A stretch of 42,072 nt of DNA from Oscillospiraceae bacterium (GTDB lineage Bacteria > Bacillota > Clostridia > Oscillospirales > CAG-272), in the NCBI GenBank assembly GCA_015064345.1, contig SVSK01000016.1, positions 1 through 42,072 of the forward strand, read 5' to 3'. Below are positions 1 to 6,521 of this stretch, one piece after another. The position numbers and the translations under genes are program-made. The notes under the pieces are model-generated. The model searched no databases and was not told the origin of the DNA. It saw only the letters and a list, made by a program, of their open reading frames with translations. Each line of letters starts with the position of its first letter. Position 1 is the stretch's first letter.

Positions 1-239
1 ATGAGTTTGAGTTTTCCGATGAGGATCTGTCTGAGGAAATCAAGTACGATAGCTCAATATACCAAAAAGTAGGAGAGCTTGTTTGTCATCTGAAAAGACA
101 CCCTGAATTAAAGGCAAAAATTCACATTTTCGAAGCCGACGGTGCCTATTACATGCACCTTGTGAATAATGATGACAGCGCATATATTTTGTCAGATGAA
201 TTCGTTGGTGTGTTGAGGAATAATCAGATTATTAACTAA
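1..239 (+). CDS. 3' end of an unrecognised gene (partial)
   Basis: An open frame (codons counted from base 3) runs in from the left edge and stops with TAA at 237-239, giving the last 78 residues of a protein. The fragment is acidic near its start (EFEFSDEDLSEE) and has an amphipathic stretch around VGELVCHLKRHPELKAKI. It shows no transmembrane segment and no catalytic motif. An intrinsic terminator follows 40 bases later, which fits the real end of a transcription unit. The start lies outside the window, so family and function cannot be assigned. The frame itself is fairly secure because it is uninterrupted and has a sensible amino-acid composition. Confidence 0.6.
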   Translation, partial: EFEFSDEDLSEEIKYDSSIYQKVGELVCHLKRHPELKAKIHIFEADGAYYMHLVNNDDSAYILSDEFVGVLRNNQIIN

Positions 240-279
240 AGTGGAGCATAGCTGCATATCTACAAACAATCAACAGCAC

Positions 280-313
280 AAGCCTTACAGATAAATTTCT
301 GTAGGGCTTTTCA
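280..313 (+). terminator. intrinsic terminator after the partial gene
   Basis: An 11-bp stem (280-290 with 299-309, one G-T pair) encloses an 8-base loop and runs into TTTT. It closes the upstream unit just before the pepT promoter. Confidence 0.75.
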
Positions 314-315
314 TA

Positions 316-344
316 TTGCAACCCGTGCGATAATGTGCTATAAT
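316..344 (+). promoter_or_regulatory. sigma-A type promoter for pepT
   Basis: The -35 box TTGCAA (316-321) and -10 box TATAAT (339-344) are 17 bp apart. A TG one base before the -10 makes it an extended -10 promoter. The pepT start codon is 37 bases downstream of the -10. Confidence 0.75.
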
Positions 345-380
345 CATATTACTAAATCAAACAAAAGGAAGATAACGAAT

Positions 381-1598
381 ATGACACTTACCGAAAGATT
401 TCTCGAATATGTAAGAATACCCACATCCAGTGACGATAAGTCATCCACCGTGCCCACAGCCGAGAAGGAGTTTGTTCTTGCCCGCCGTCTTGTGGAGGAC
501 ATGAAAGAGATCGGCATTGAGGACGCATACGTTGACGAGAAGTGCTACGTTTACGGACACATTCCCGCAACTCCCGGATATGAGGGCAAAACAAAGATCG
601 GCTTCATCGCCCATATCGACACATCCCCCGACTTTGCCGACTCTCCCGTGAACGTGCAGATACACGAAAACTACAACGGCGAGGACGTACCTCTTACCGA
701 TTCCGGCAGAGTTATCACGCTGAAAAACTTTCCCCATCTTGCTGCAATGAAGGGCAGAACGCTCATCACCACCGACGGCTATACTCTCCTTGGCGCTGAC
801 GACAAAGCAGGCGTTGCCGAAATACTTTACGCTGTCGAAAATCTGATTGCAAGCGGCGAGCCTCACGGCCCTATTTCCATCGGTTTTACTCCCGACGAGG
901 AGTGTGGCGTTTCTGCTGACAACTTCAATCTTGAAGCATTCGGTGCTGAACTTGCTTACACAGTTGACGGCGGCGACGAGGGTGAAGTAGTATATGAAAA
1001 CTTCAACGCTTGCTCTGCGGCATTTGAGATAAACGGTTTCAATATTCATCCCGGCTCTGCAAAGGACCGCATGATCAACGCATCCCTTGTGGCAATGGAG
1101 ATCAATTCCATGCTTCCCTCAGGTGACACTCCCCGCGATACAGAGGGGTACGAGGGATTCTACCATCTTTGCGAAATGAGCGGAGATGTTGAGAAAGCAA
1201 GTCTTTTCTACATCGTAAGAGACCACCGCGCGGCAAATTATGCGGCAAGACAGGATACACTCCGCCACATTGAAAAGCTCATCAACGCAAAATACGGAGA
1301 TGGTACAGCAAAGCTTACCATAAAGGAATCCTACCGCAATATGGAAGAGATGATTCGTCCTGTGTTCCGTGTGGTTGAGATCGCGGAAAAGGCCACACGC
1401 ATGGCGGGAATCGAGCCTCTCAACACACCTATCCGTGGCGGTACAGACGGCGCAAGACTTTCATTTATGGGACTTCCCACACCCAACCTTGGTACAGGCG
1501 GTTACGCTTTCCACGGTCCCTACGAGCACATCACAGTTGAGGGCATGGAAAAGTCCGCAGAGATAATCCGCAACATTATCAAGCTTTACGCTGAATAA
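381..1598 (+). CDS. pepT: peptidase T (M20B tripeptide aminopeptidase)
   Basis: Cytosolic zinc aminopeptidase that removes the N-terminal residue of tripeptides, the last step of peptide use. The 405-residue length matches the family (about 408). Visible metal and catalytic residues are the HID motif (H78, D80), LGADDKAG (D140), PDEECG (E173/E174) and D196 in TVDGGDE; the final FHGPYE supplies the late histidine. The frame could extend to an ATG at 333, but the ATG at 381 has AAGGAAG about 9 bases upstream and begins with the family-typical MTLTERFLEY. The gene stands alone with its own promoter and terminator. The assignment is secure. Confidence 0.95.
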   Translation: MTLTERFLEYVRIPTSSDDKSSTVPTAEKEFVLARRLVEDMKEIGIEDAYVDEKCYVYGHIPATPGYEGKTKIGFIAHIDTSPDFADSPVNVQIHENYNGEDVPLTDSGRVITLKNFPHLAAMKGRTLITTDGYTLLGADDKAGVAEILYAVENLIASGEPHGPISIGFTPDEECGVSADNFNLEAFGAELAYTVDGGDEGEVVYENFNACSAAFEINGFNIHPGSAKDRMINASLVAMEINSMLPSGDTPRDTEGYEGFYHLCEMSGDVEKASLFYIVRDHRAANYAARQDTLRHIEKLINAKYGDGTAKLTIKESYRNMEEMIRPVFRVVEIAEKATRMAGIEPLNTPIRGGTDGARLSFMGLPTPNLGTGGYAFHGPYEHITVEGMEKSAEIIRNIIKLYAE

Positions 1599-1642
1599 TC
1601 AACTGAAAACACAAAAAACGACAGGATCGCTCCTGCCGTTTT
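1593..1642 (+). repeat. 50-bp direct repeat, copy 1 (last pepT codon to terminator)
   Basis: Bases 1593-1642 are identical to 2913-2962, 1320 bp downstream. The repeat starts at the last sense codon (GAA) plus TAA of pepT and includes the whole terminator stem. The other copy has the same relation to the XRE gene. Confidence 0.9.
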
Positions 1643-1646
1643 GTTT
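1617..1646 (+). terminator. intrinsic terminator of pepT (copy 1 of a duplicated terminator)
   Basis: A 10-bp stem (1617-1626 with 1631-1640, loop TCGC) is followed by a T-rich run. The flanking A-run would also let it work on the other strand. It lies in a 50-bp segment repeated exactly at 2913-2962. Confidence 0.85.
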
Positions 1647-1693
1647 TATAGTTAATACAAGTATTGCTTGAGTTTGAAACAATGAATTGATAA

Positions 1694-1721
1694 TTGTTTT
1701 TATACAAATGTGTGTTATAAT
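1694..1721 (+). promoter_or_regulatory. extended -10 promoter for the XRE regulator
   Basis: TGTTATAAT is an extended -10 (TATAAT at 1716-1721). A weak -35, TTGTTT, lies at 1694-1699, 16 bp away. The XRE start codon is 36 bases downstream. Confidence 0.6.
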
Positions 1722-1757
1722 ATAATCACACCGGTGATATCTTTTGGAGGTGCTTTT

Positions 1758-2918
1758 ATGCAACTTGATTTAGGACAAAAAATACGCGAATTACGTCACC
1801 GTGACGGACGCACACAAGAAGCGCTTGCCGAGGCTATCGGAGTGACATCGCAGGCGGTTTCCAGATGGGAGGCAAATGGCGGTTATCCCGATATGGAAAT
1901 GATTCCGTCCATTGCTAATTATTTCGGTATTACCATTGATGAATTGTTTGGATATCACAATGGCAGAGAAAGTAAAATTGATGCGATAATTGACAAAATC
2001 GAATCGTTTGGAATTAAATCCCGAGGCGATGATGAATGGGTGGATGAATGCCTTGCTATACTACGAGAAGGTCTTGCAGAGTTTCCGCAAAACGAACGTC
2101 TGCTCATAACTCTTGCGGATACACTTTCCGAAGCGGGGTGGAGACGCCACAAGGAATGGCTGTATTACGATGATGAAGGATTTATTCAGCATAATTACGA
2201 TGTTCACAAGTCTAATGAGTATTGGGCAGAATCGATTAAGCTTTGTGAGTATCTTGTTAACAATGCCGCCGACAACTCCACGATAACAAAAGCAATTCAC
2301 ATCCTCGTTTTGCTTTACCGAAATATTGGTGAGAACGAAAAAGCAATTGTGTATGCCCAAAAAATGCCCGAACTTAAAAACTGCAGAGAAATATTGCTTT
2401 CTGCTGCATCAGACGGCAAAGAGGAGGCAAAATTCATTGGAGATTTTCTTCTGAAAACAGCAAGTCAGTTTGCTCGGCAGCTCATTTATAGTTTGATTGT
2501 CAACAAGCATCATTTCGAAAGTGATATGCCGATTGAAAAGATCAAAGGAGCAATTTCACTCTTTTATTTGATTTGTGATGACGGCAATATGGGAAGATAC
2601 CATGGAGATCTTATCGAACTATATCTCTATCTTTCAAGAGTTCAATGGGAACGCGGATATCACGATGATGCCTTTGTGTCTCTGAACGAAAGTTTGAAGC
2701 ATGCAAAAGCTTTGGAGGCAGTGTGTGACGGAAAAACTCACTGTTTTACTGCACCGCTTGTTTCTTATGTTGAATATGAAATGAAGCCTTGTAACTCTAT
2801 CGCAAACTCACTCCCGGATGACTGGCCGTTCTGGTGTAATCCCGATTATTCTAAGGTGAAAGAGGAAATTACCGCCGATCCTCGTTGGGATGAATGGGTA
2901 GCAAAAACGCAAGAATAA
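1758..2918 (+). CDS. XRE-family transcriptional regulator with helical C-terminal region
   Basis: The 386-residue product has an N-terminal helix-turn-helix of the Cro/CI type at about residues 5-65. Its core is EALAEAIGVTSQAVSRWE, followed by the common GGYPDMEMIPSIANYFGITIDELF. The remaining ~300 residues look alpha-helical and resemble TPR-like sensor regions of such regulators. Their ligand is unknown. The ATG at 1758 has GGAGG 7 bases upstream and is preferred over the upstream in-frame ATG at 1710, which lies within the predicted promoter. It has its own promoter and a terminator identical to that of pepT, so it is a self-contained unit that may have been inserted. Targets cannot be predicted. 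Confidence 0.85.
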   Translation: MQLDLGQKIRELRHRDGRTQEALAEAIGVTSQAVSRWEANGGYPDMEMIPSIANYFGITIDELFGYHNGRESKIDAIIDKIESFGIKSRGDDEWVDECLAILREGLAEFPQNERLLITLADTLSEAGWRRHKEWLYYDDEGFIQHNYDVHKSNEYWAESIKLCEYLVNNAADNSTITKAIHILVLLYRNIGENEKAIVYAQKMPELKNCREILLSAASDGKEEAKFIGDFLLKTASQFARQLIYSLIVNKHHFESDMPIEKIKGAISLFYLICDDGNMGRYHGDLIELYLYLSRVQWERGYHDDAFVSLNESLKHAKALEAVCDGKTHCFTAPLVSYVEYEMKPCNSIANSLPDDWPFWCNPDYSKVKEEITADPRWDEWVAKTQE

Positions 2919-2962
2919 TCAACTGAAAACACAAAAAACGACAGGATCGCTCCTGCCGTTTT
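2913..2962 (+). repeat. 50-bp direct repeat, copy 2 (last XRE codon to terminator)
   Basis: Identical to 1593-1642. It starts at the last codon (GAA) and TAA of the XRE gene and includes the terminator stem. The sequence diverges just beyond the stem. Confidence 0.9.
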
Positions 2963-2966
2963 TGCT
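2937..2966 (+). terminator. bidirectional terminator between the XRE gene and the S1-domain gene
   Basis: The same 10-bp stem as at 1617-1640, here 2937-2960, with T-run on the right and A-run on the left. It sits between two convergent genes and can plausibly serve both. Confidence 0.85.
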
Positions 2967-3980
2967 TTAAGATAGCTCTGCTACTTGAGAGATCGCGCGC
3001 TCGAATACTGTTTCAACCGTTTTGCGGCACATGAGAGGGGAATATCGCCATGAATCAATATGAGAGACTGCGTCGGTGTCGATAAAATACTTGCACGGTG
3101 TTACCTCTGCCGGACCGCAGGTGTCGATCAGCACAAGCTTGATCTTCATTCTCTCGGGTATGATGCTTTTGATATATACCGAGCAGCAAGCCCCAGGAAC
3201 AGCACCGTCTGAAAGCTCTGCCAGACCTGCAAGATTTGGGGAGAGCTCCACGAATATGCCGTAATCCTCAACGGAACGGATGATGCCCGTTACAGTCTGA
3301 CCGGGTGAAAATGCTGCGGCGTTTTCTTCCCAAGTGCCAAGAAGTTCTCGGTGGGAAAGGTATATCCTGTCGCTTGTGTCCCGTGACATGACAACCGCGC
3401 TTATGTATTCACCTGGGCGGAATCTGTCTGCGGGATGGGAGATGCGGGAGACGGATATCTTGTCAACGGTGAGGAGCGAGATGATACCGCATCCGATATC
3501 GCAAAACGCGCCGAATGGCTCAAGATGAGTCACGCGAGCAGGAATGATGTCACCTGGAATGAGGCAAGAGATGTAATTCATATAACACTCCCTTTGGACG
3601 GCGCGACGTGAGAGAATTGCTACTGTCTCGCCGCTTTCCGTGGTGCGCATATCCACGACCTTGAACTGCACAGCCTTGCCCACTCGGGTGATTATTGCAA
3701 TGTCCTTTGTGTCTGCGCCGTCGGGGGATGCTCCCGGTGTATAGCAAGCCTCGCTTTTCGGTATTATTCCGCGGATGCCGTCCGGTAAGTCAACGGATAG
3801 TTGCATCGTGGTGCAGTCACACATGAGGCAGGTGGACTCCATTATACACCCGCGAGCAGCTGCTTCTTCAAAGGAACGCTTGCTTGTGAGATTGGCCCTG
3901 TTTTCGTGAGTACGGCTGAGAGCTCCTTCTGGATAGTATCGCTTTGTATATTCATTTGATAGAGATGATTTTCCTGCCAT
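2967..3980 (-). CDS. S1 RNA-binding domain protein (three S1 repeats)
   Basis: The 337-residue soluble protein has three OB-fold S1-like segments at about 45-125, 143-210 and 227-283. The second carries ARVTHLEPFGAFCDIG with LSHRELLGTW; the third carries GIIRSVEDYGIFVELSPNLAGLAELS. These are standard S1 patterns. The C-terminal 50 residues are unassigned. It resembles the short ribosomal protein S1-like proteins of Clostridia and may bind mRNA or the ribosome. It is not the full-length S1, which usually has four to six repeats. The minus-strand ATG at 3978-3980 has a weak GTGGGG upstream. It is transcribed divergently from the YczE-like gene and alone. Domain call sure, role uncertain. Confidence 0.85.
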   Translation of the reverse strand: MAGKSSLSNEYTKRYYPEGALSRTHENRANLTSKRSFEEAAARGCIMESTCLMCDCTTMQLSVDLPDGIRGIIPKSEACYTPGASPDGADTKDIAIITRVGKAVQFKVVDMRTTESGETVAILSRRAVQRECYMNYISCLIPGDIIPARVTHLEPFGAFCDIGCGIISLLTVDKISVSRISHPADRFRPGEYISAVVMSRDTSDRIYLSHRELLGTWEENAAAFSPGQTVTGIIRSVEDYGIFVELSPNLAGLAELSDGAVPGACCSVYIKSIIPERMKIKLVLIDTCGPAEVTPCKYFIDTDAVSHIDSWRYSPLMCRKTVETVFERAISQVAELS

Positions 3981-4094
3981 TTTTTGACCCCACTGTAATT
4001 TGAAATATTGTTATGATTAATAATATGATGCTCCGCTCGGTTATATGCAGACCCGATTTGCTCTGACGCGAAATTTCCGAAATCCATTTAGCTC

Positions 4095-4123
4095 TTGATT
4101 ATGCCGAAATAATGTAATATAAT
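4095..4123 (+). promoter_or_regulatory. promoter for the YczE-like gene
   Basis: -35 TTGATT (4095-4100) and -10 TATAAT (4118-4123), 17 bp spacer. The start codon at 4153 follows GGAG at a normal distance. Confidence 0.7.
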
Positions 4124-4152
4124 GGGGAAGATAACGGCTTTGGAGAAATGGA

Positions 4153-4863
4153 ATGAAAATAAAGAAGATAAGAAAAATGAACGAGGCGGCATGGGTGATA
4201 GGTATCATCGTGTGCGCCCTTGGCGTATGCATGTGTACAAAAGCTAATTTCGGTCTTTCAATGATCGCGGCTCCCCCGTACATACTTCACGTTTGGCTCA
4301 GAGATATGCTTCCGTGGTTTACGCAGGGAACGTCTGAGTACGTTTGGCAGGCGCTTGTTATGGTAATTATGTGCGTTGCCATACGTGGCTTTAAGGCGAG
4401 ATATCTACTCTCATTCGGCACTGCGGTGCTGTCAGGACTCGCTCTTGACGGGTGGATATGGATTTTTGGCGGCAACGGTGCTTACGAGGAGATGTGGCTC
4501 CGCATAGTGATGTTTGTTGTGGGAGAGCTTGTTACAACTCTCGCTGTGGCATTTATCTTCAGAACGACCCTGCCTATTCAGATATATGAGCTTGCTGTGT
4601 GCGAGATTGCCACGAAATTCGGCTTTGATAAGAATAAAGTGAAGCTTGTGAACGATATTCTGATGCTTGTTGTGTCGGCGATAATGTCATTCGTACTCAC
4701 AGGTGGACTCGGTGGATTTGGCGTTGGAACTATCCTTATCACCATTGTGAACGCACCGCTGATCGCAATGTTCGGCAAGTTGATCGACAAGATGTTCGTG
4801 TTTGACTCCCGTTTTCCGAAATTATTCGGTGATGGAATGAAGATTAGCGAAAAAAACAGCTGA
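4153..4863 (+). CDS. YczE/DUF6198-like integral membrane protein
   Basis: The 236-residue product is hydrophobic, with about five predicted membrane segments: near residues 13-30, 65-78, 84-100, 113-135 and 170-205. The opening (EAAWVIGIIVCALGVCMCTKANFGLSMIA, residues 11-39, quoted only as an area) and the glycine-rich GGLGGFGVGT before the last segment match the YczE-type membrane proteins common in Firmicutes (DUF6198). Their substrate is unknown; some relatives sit near regulators and transporters. It has its own promoter and no obvious terminator before the tRNA promoter that starts 27 bases after its stop. The family call is moderate and no function is claimed. Confidence 0.7.
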   Translation: MKIKKIRKMNEAAWVIGIIVCALGVCMCTKANFGLSMIAAPPYILHVWLRDMLPWFTQGTSEYVWQALVMVIMCVAIRGFKARYLLSFGTAVLSGLALDGWIWIFGGNGAYEEMWLRIVMFVVGELVTTLAVAFIFRTTLPIQIYELAVCEIATKFGFDKNKVKLVNDILMLVVSAIMSFVLTGGLGGFGVGTILITIVNAPLIAMFGKLIDKMFVFDSRFPKLFGDGMKISEKNS

Positions 4864-4889
4864 AATAACGAAAAACTTCAAAAAAACAC

Positions 4890-4918
4890 TTGACAGAGCG
4901 TTTGCGTTGTGATATAAT
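4890..4918 (+). promoter_or_regulatory. consensus promoter of tRNA operon 1
   Basis: TTGACA (4890-4895) and TATAAT (4913-4918) with a 17-bp spacer match the sigma-A consensus exactly, as expected for stable RNA. The 5' leader that follows can form a 7-bp hairpin (4924-4930 with 4948-4954). Confidence 0.9.
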
Positions 4919-4961
4919 ATCATCCGTCCGCAGGAGAGAGCATCCCTCGGACGGCAAAAAT

Positions 4962-5034
4962 GGAAGCATAGCTCAGTTGGGAGAGCATCTGCCTTACAAG
5001 CAGAGGGTCATAGGTTCGAGCCCTATTGTTTCCA
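4962..5034 (+). tRNA. tRNA-Val (anticodon TAC)
   Basis: A 73-base cloverleaf. The 7-bp acceptor stem is 4962-4968 with 5027-5033, with discriminator A. The anticodon loop is CTTACAA and the T-arm is GGTTCGAGCCC. No CCA is encoded. First gene of tRNA operon 1, identical to 5841-5913. Confidence 0.95.
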
Positions 5035-5038
5035 TTGA

Positions 5039-5112
5039 GGCCCGGTAGTTCAGTTGGTTAGAACGCTAGCCTGTCACGCTAGAGGTCAGGGGTTCGAGTC
5101 CCCTTCGGGTCG
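5039..5112 (+). tRNA. tRNA-Asp (anticodon GTC)
   Basis: A 74-base cloverleaf. The acceptor stem is 5039-5045 with 5105-5111, with discriminator G. The anticodon loop is CTGTCAC. It lies four bases after tRNA-Val and CCA is not encoded. Identical to 5918-5991. Confidence 0.95.
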
Positions 5113-5136
5113 TTTCCGGAAAGAGACCGGAGACAC

Positions 5137-5209
5137 GCCTCTGTAGCTCAGTTGGTAGAGCAGGGGATTGAAAATTCCCGTGTCGTTGGTTCAATTCCGA
5201 CCGGAGGCA
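5137..5209 (+). tRNA. tRNA-Phe (anticodon GAA)
   Basis: A 73-base cloverleaf. The acceptor stem is 5137-5143 with 5202-5208, with discriminator A. The anticodon loop is TTGAAAA. CCA is not encoded. A small stem (TTTCCGG/CCGGAGA area) lies in the spacer before it and may help processing. Confidence 0.95.
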
Positions 5210-5304
5210 TCGCACGATAGTGCATAGAGAGCAGAAATGAAGTTAGTTGCATCGTGCACTGAATTTCTTATAAGAAATTCCGACGGATATCTGAACTCTG
5301 AAAT

Positions 5305-5377
5305 GCGGATTTAGCTCATTTGGTAGAGCGCAACCTTGCCAAGGTTGAGGTGGCGGGTTCGAGCCCCGTAATCCGCT
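5305..5377 (+). tRNA. tRNA-Gly (anticodon GCC)
   Basis: A 73-base cloverleaf. The acceptor stem is 5305-5311 with 5370-5376, with discriminator T. The anticodon loop is TTGCCAA. It is separated from tRNA-Phe by a 95-base spacer with two inverted repeats (GCACGAT/ATCGTGC and the 8-bp GAATTTCT/AGAAATTC). That spacing is unusually long for a tRNA operon. Confidence 0.95.
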
Positions 5378-5380
5378 TAA

Positions 5381-5418
5381 CAAAAAACCACTCTCATAAG
5401 AGGGTGGTTTTTTGTTAC
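5381..5418 (+). terminator. intrinsic terminator of tRNA operon 1
   Basis: The stem CCACTCTC/GAGGGTGG with loop ATAA is flanked by A6 and T6 (arms about 5382-5395 and 5400-5413). It directly follows tRNA-Gly and is also the head of repeat unit U1. Confidence 0.9.
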
Positions 5419-5541
5419 ACAGACTATGAGGATGAAAAGCCGCCTGCAAGTTTCAAACTGAATAAACATCTAAACTTCAGCATATGAAACTTGTCACCCA
5501 CGAAGGGGTAGGGGTTCAGAGCCCCGTGGTGTGGATGAACA
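5391..5541 (+). repeat. composite repeat unit U1 (long form, 151 bp)
   Basis: Order: right half of the terminator hairpin with T6; a constant spacer to GATGAAAAGCCG; a 51-bp insert with 9-bp inverted ends (5443-5493); then a block with ACCC/GGGT and GGGGTT/AGCCCC stems. A one-base deletion (GAAGGGG for GAAGTGGG) shortens the first stem here. Other units start at 5542, 6270, 6421 and 6522. Confidence 0.85.
5443..5493 (+). repeat. 51-bp insert with 9-bp terminal inverted repeats (in U1)
   Basis: CAAGTTTCA (5447-5455) and TGAAACTTG (5485-5493) are perfect reverse complements around a 29-base interior. The insert is missing from the otherwise matching units U4 and U5, so those are natural empty sites. 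It resembles a tiny MITE or an optional RNA hairpin. Confidence 0.8.
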
Positions 5542-5682
5542 CTCTCATAAGAGGTTGGTTTTTTGTTACACAGACTATGAGGATGAAAAGCCGCCTGCAA
5601 GTTTCAAACTGAATAAACATCTAGACTTCGGCATATGAAACTTGTCACCCACGAAGTGGGTAGGGGTTCAGAGCCCCGTGGG
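5542..5682 (+). repeat. composite repeat unit U2 (long form)
   Basis: Same plan as U1, with T at 5555 instead of G in the terminator arm and two changes inside the 51-bp insert (5594-5644). The ACCCAC/GTGGGT stem with loop GAA is intact. Its 3' end (GTGGG) leads into non-repeat DNA and the promoter of tRNA operon 2. Confidence 0.85.
5594..5644 (+). repeat. 51-bp inverted-repeat insert (in U2)
   Basis: Arms CAAGTTTCA at 5598-5606 and TGAAACTTG at 5636-5644 are perfect. The interior differs from U1 at two bases; the arms do not. Confidence 0.8.
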
Positions 5683-5769
5683 TTGAGTCATGAAAATAGC
5701 TTTAGTTGGAAGATGGTTTCGCTTGCGCAGTGGTGCAACAAAAAAATCCAATATTTTTTCAAAATACTA
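5683..5769 (+). other. unique spacer before tRNA promoter 2
   Basis: About 87 bases with no convincing gene. Part of a possible small frame (5635-5850) crosses it, but that frame runs from repeat unit U2 to the first bases of the tRNA and is rejected. TTGC and GCAA arms near 5728 form a weak inverted repeat. Confidence 0.5.
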
Positions 5770-5798
5770 TTGACAAACAAAACATCATATGGTATAAT
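5770..5798 (+). promoter_or_regulatory. consensus promoter of tRNA operon 2
   Basis: TTGACA (5770-5775) and TATAAT (5793-5798), 17-bp spacer, again an exact consensus. The surrounding bases differ from promoter 1. Both leaders begin CATCCGTC and both can fold into a hairpin. Confidence 0.9.
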
Positions 5799-5840
5799 AA
5801 CATCCGTCGGTGAGAGAAATCTACTGACAGACACCAAAAT

Positions 5841-5913
5841 GGAAGCATAGCTCAGTTGGGAGAGCATCTGCCTTACAAGCAGAGGGTCATAGGTTCGAGC
5901 CCTATTGTTTCCA
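5841..5913 (+). tRNA. tRNA-Val (anticodon TAC), second copy
   Basis: Base-for-base identical to 4962-5034: same acceptor stem, anticodon loop CTTACAA and T-arm. First gene of tRNA operon 2. Confidence 0.95.
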
Positions 5914-5917
5914 TTGA

Positions 5918-5991
5918 GGCCCGGTAGTTCAGTTGGTTAGAACGCTAGCCTGTCACGCTAGAGGTCAGGGGTTCGAGTCCCCTTCGGGTCG
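5918..5991 (+). tRNA. tRNA-Asp (anticodon GTC), second copy
   Basis: Identical to 5039-5112. Anticodon loop CTGTCAC. Confidence 0.95.
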
Positions 5992-6015
5992 TTTCCGGAA
6001 AGAGACCGGAGACAC

Positions 6016-6088
6016 GCCTCTGTAGCTCAGTTGGTAGAGCAGGGGATTGAAAATTCCCGTGTCGTTGGTTCAATTCCGACCGGAGGCA
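6016..6088 (+). tRNA. tRNA-Phe (anticodon GAA), second copy
   Basis: Identical to 5137-5209. Anticodon loop TTGAAAA. Confidence 0.95.
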
Positions 6089-6183
6089 TCGCACGATAGT
6101 GCATAGAGAGCAGAAATGAAGTTAGTTGCATCGTGCACTGAATTTCTTATAAGAAATTCCGACGGATATCTGAACTCTGAAAT

Positions 6184-6256
6184 GCGGATTTAGCTCATTT
6201 GGTAGAGCGCAACCTTGCCAAGGTTGAGGTGGCGGGTTCGAGCCCCGTAATCCGCT
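6184..6256 (+). tRNA. tRNA-Gly (anticodon GCC), second copy
   Basis: Identical to 5305-5377. Anticodon loop TTGCCAA. The 95-base spacer before it is identical too. Confidence 0.95.
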
Positions 6257-6259
6257 TAA

Positions 6260-6297
6260 CAAAAAACCACTCTCATAAGAGGGTGGTTTTTTGTTAC
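6260..6297 (+). terminator. intrinsic terminator of tRNA operon 2
   Basis: Same A6-CCACTCTC-ATAA-GAGGGTGG-T6 hairpin as in operon 1. Two further terminator-like hairpins follow in units U4 and U5. Confidence 0.9.
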
Positions 6298-6420
6298 ACA
6301 GACTATGAGGATGAAAAGCCGCCTGCAAGTTTCAAACTGAATAAACATCTAAACTTCAGCATATGAAACTTGTCACCCACGAAGGGGTAGGGGTTCAGAG
6401 CCCCGTGGTGTGGATGAACA
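6270..6420 (+). repeat. composite repeat unit U3 (long form, copy of U1)
   Basis: Identical to U1 (5391-5541), including the 51-bp insert at 6322-6372 and the one-base deletion in the first stem. It arose with the large duplication. Confidence 0.85.
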
Positions 6421-6521
6421 CTCTCATAAGAGGGTGGTTTTTTGTTACACAGACTATGAGGATGAAAAGCCGTCACCCACGAAGTGGGTAGGGGTTCAGA
6501 GCCCCGTGGTGTGGATGAACA
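6421..6521 (+). repeat. composite repeat unit U4 (short form, 101 bp)
   Basis: Terminator arm with T6, constant spacer, then directly the double-hairpin block: ACCCAC/GTGGGT at 6475-6480 and 6484-6489, then GGGGTT/AGCCCC. The 51-bp insert is absent, so this is an empty site. Confidence 0.85.

Larger units (their letters stand above)
4957..5593 (+). repeat. 637-bp repeat, copy 1 (tRNA operon and first repeat units)
   Basis: By eye this segment equals 5836-6472 at an offset of 879 bases, with one substitution seen (T5555 versus G6434). It contains four tRNAs, the spacers, the terminator, unit U1 and the first part of U2. The promoters and leaders directly upstream of the two copies are similar but clearly diverged. 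Confidence 0.9.
5836..6472 (+). repeat. 637-bp repeat, copy 2
   Basis: Second copy of 4957-5593, offset 879 bases, with one seen substitution at 6434. It ends where unit U4 lacks the 51-bp insert that U2 carries. Confidence 0.9.

Noticed and set aside
5635-5850. Small frames over the tRNA repeats (5635-5850 +, 5243-5449 -, 6122-6328 -, 6410-6592 +)
   Set aside because: They run through tRNA genes, terminator stems and repeat units, have no ribosome binding site and copy each other only because the DNA is duplicated.
5305-6256. Phage or integrative element attachment at a tRNA gene
   Set aside because: No integrase or cargo genes; both tRNA-Gly copies are complete and explained by operon duplication.
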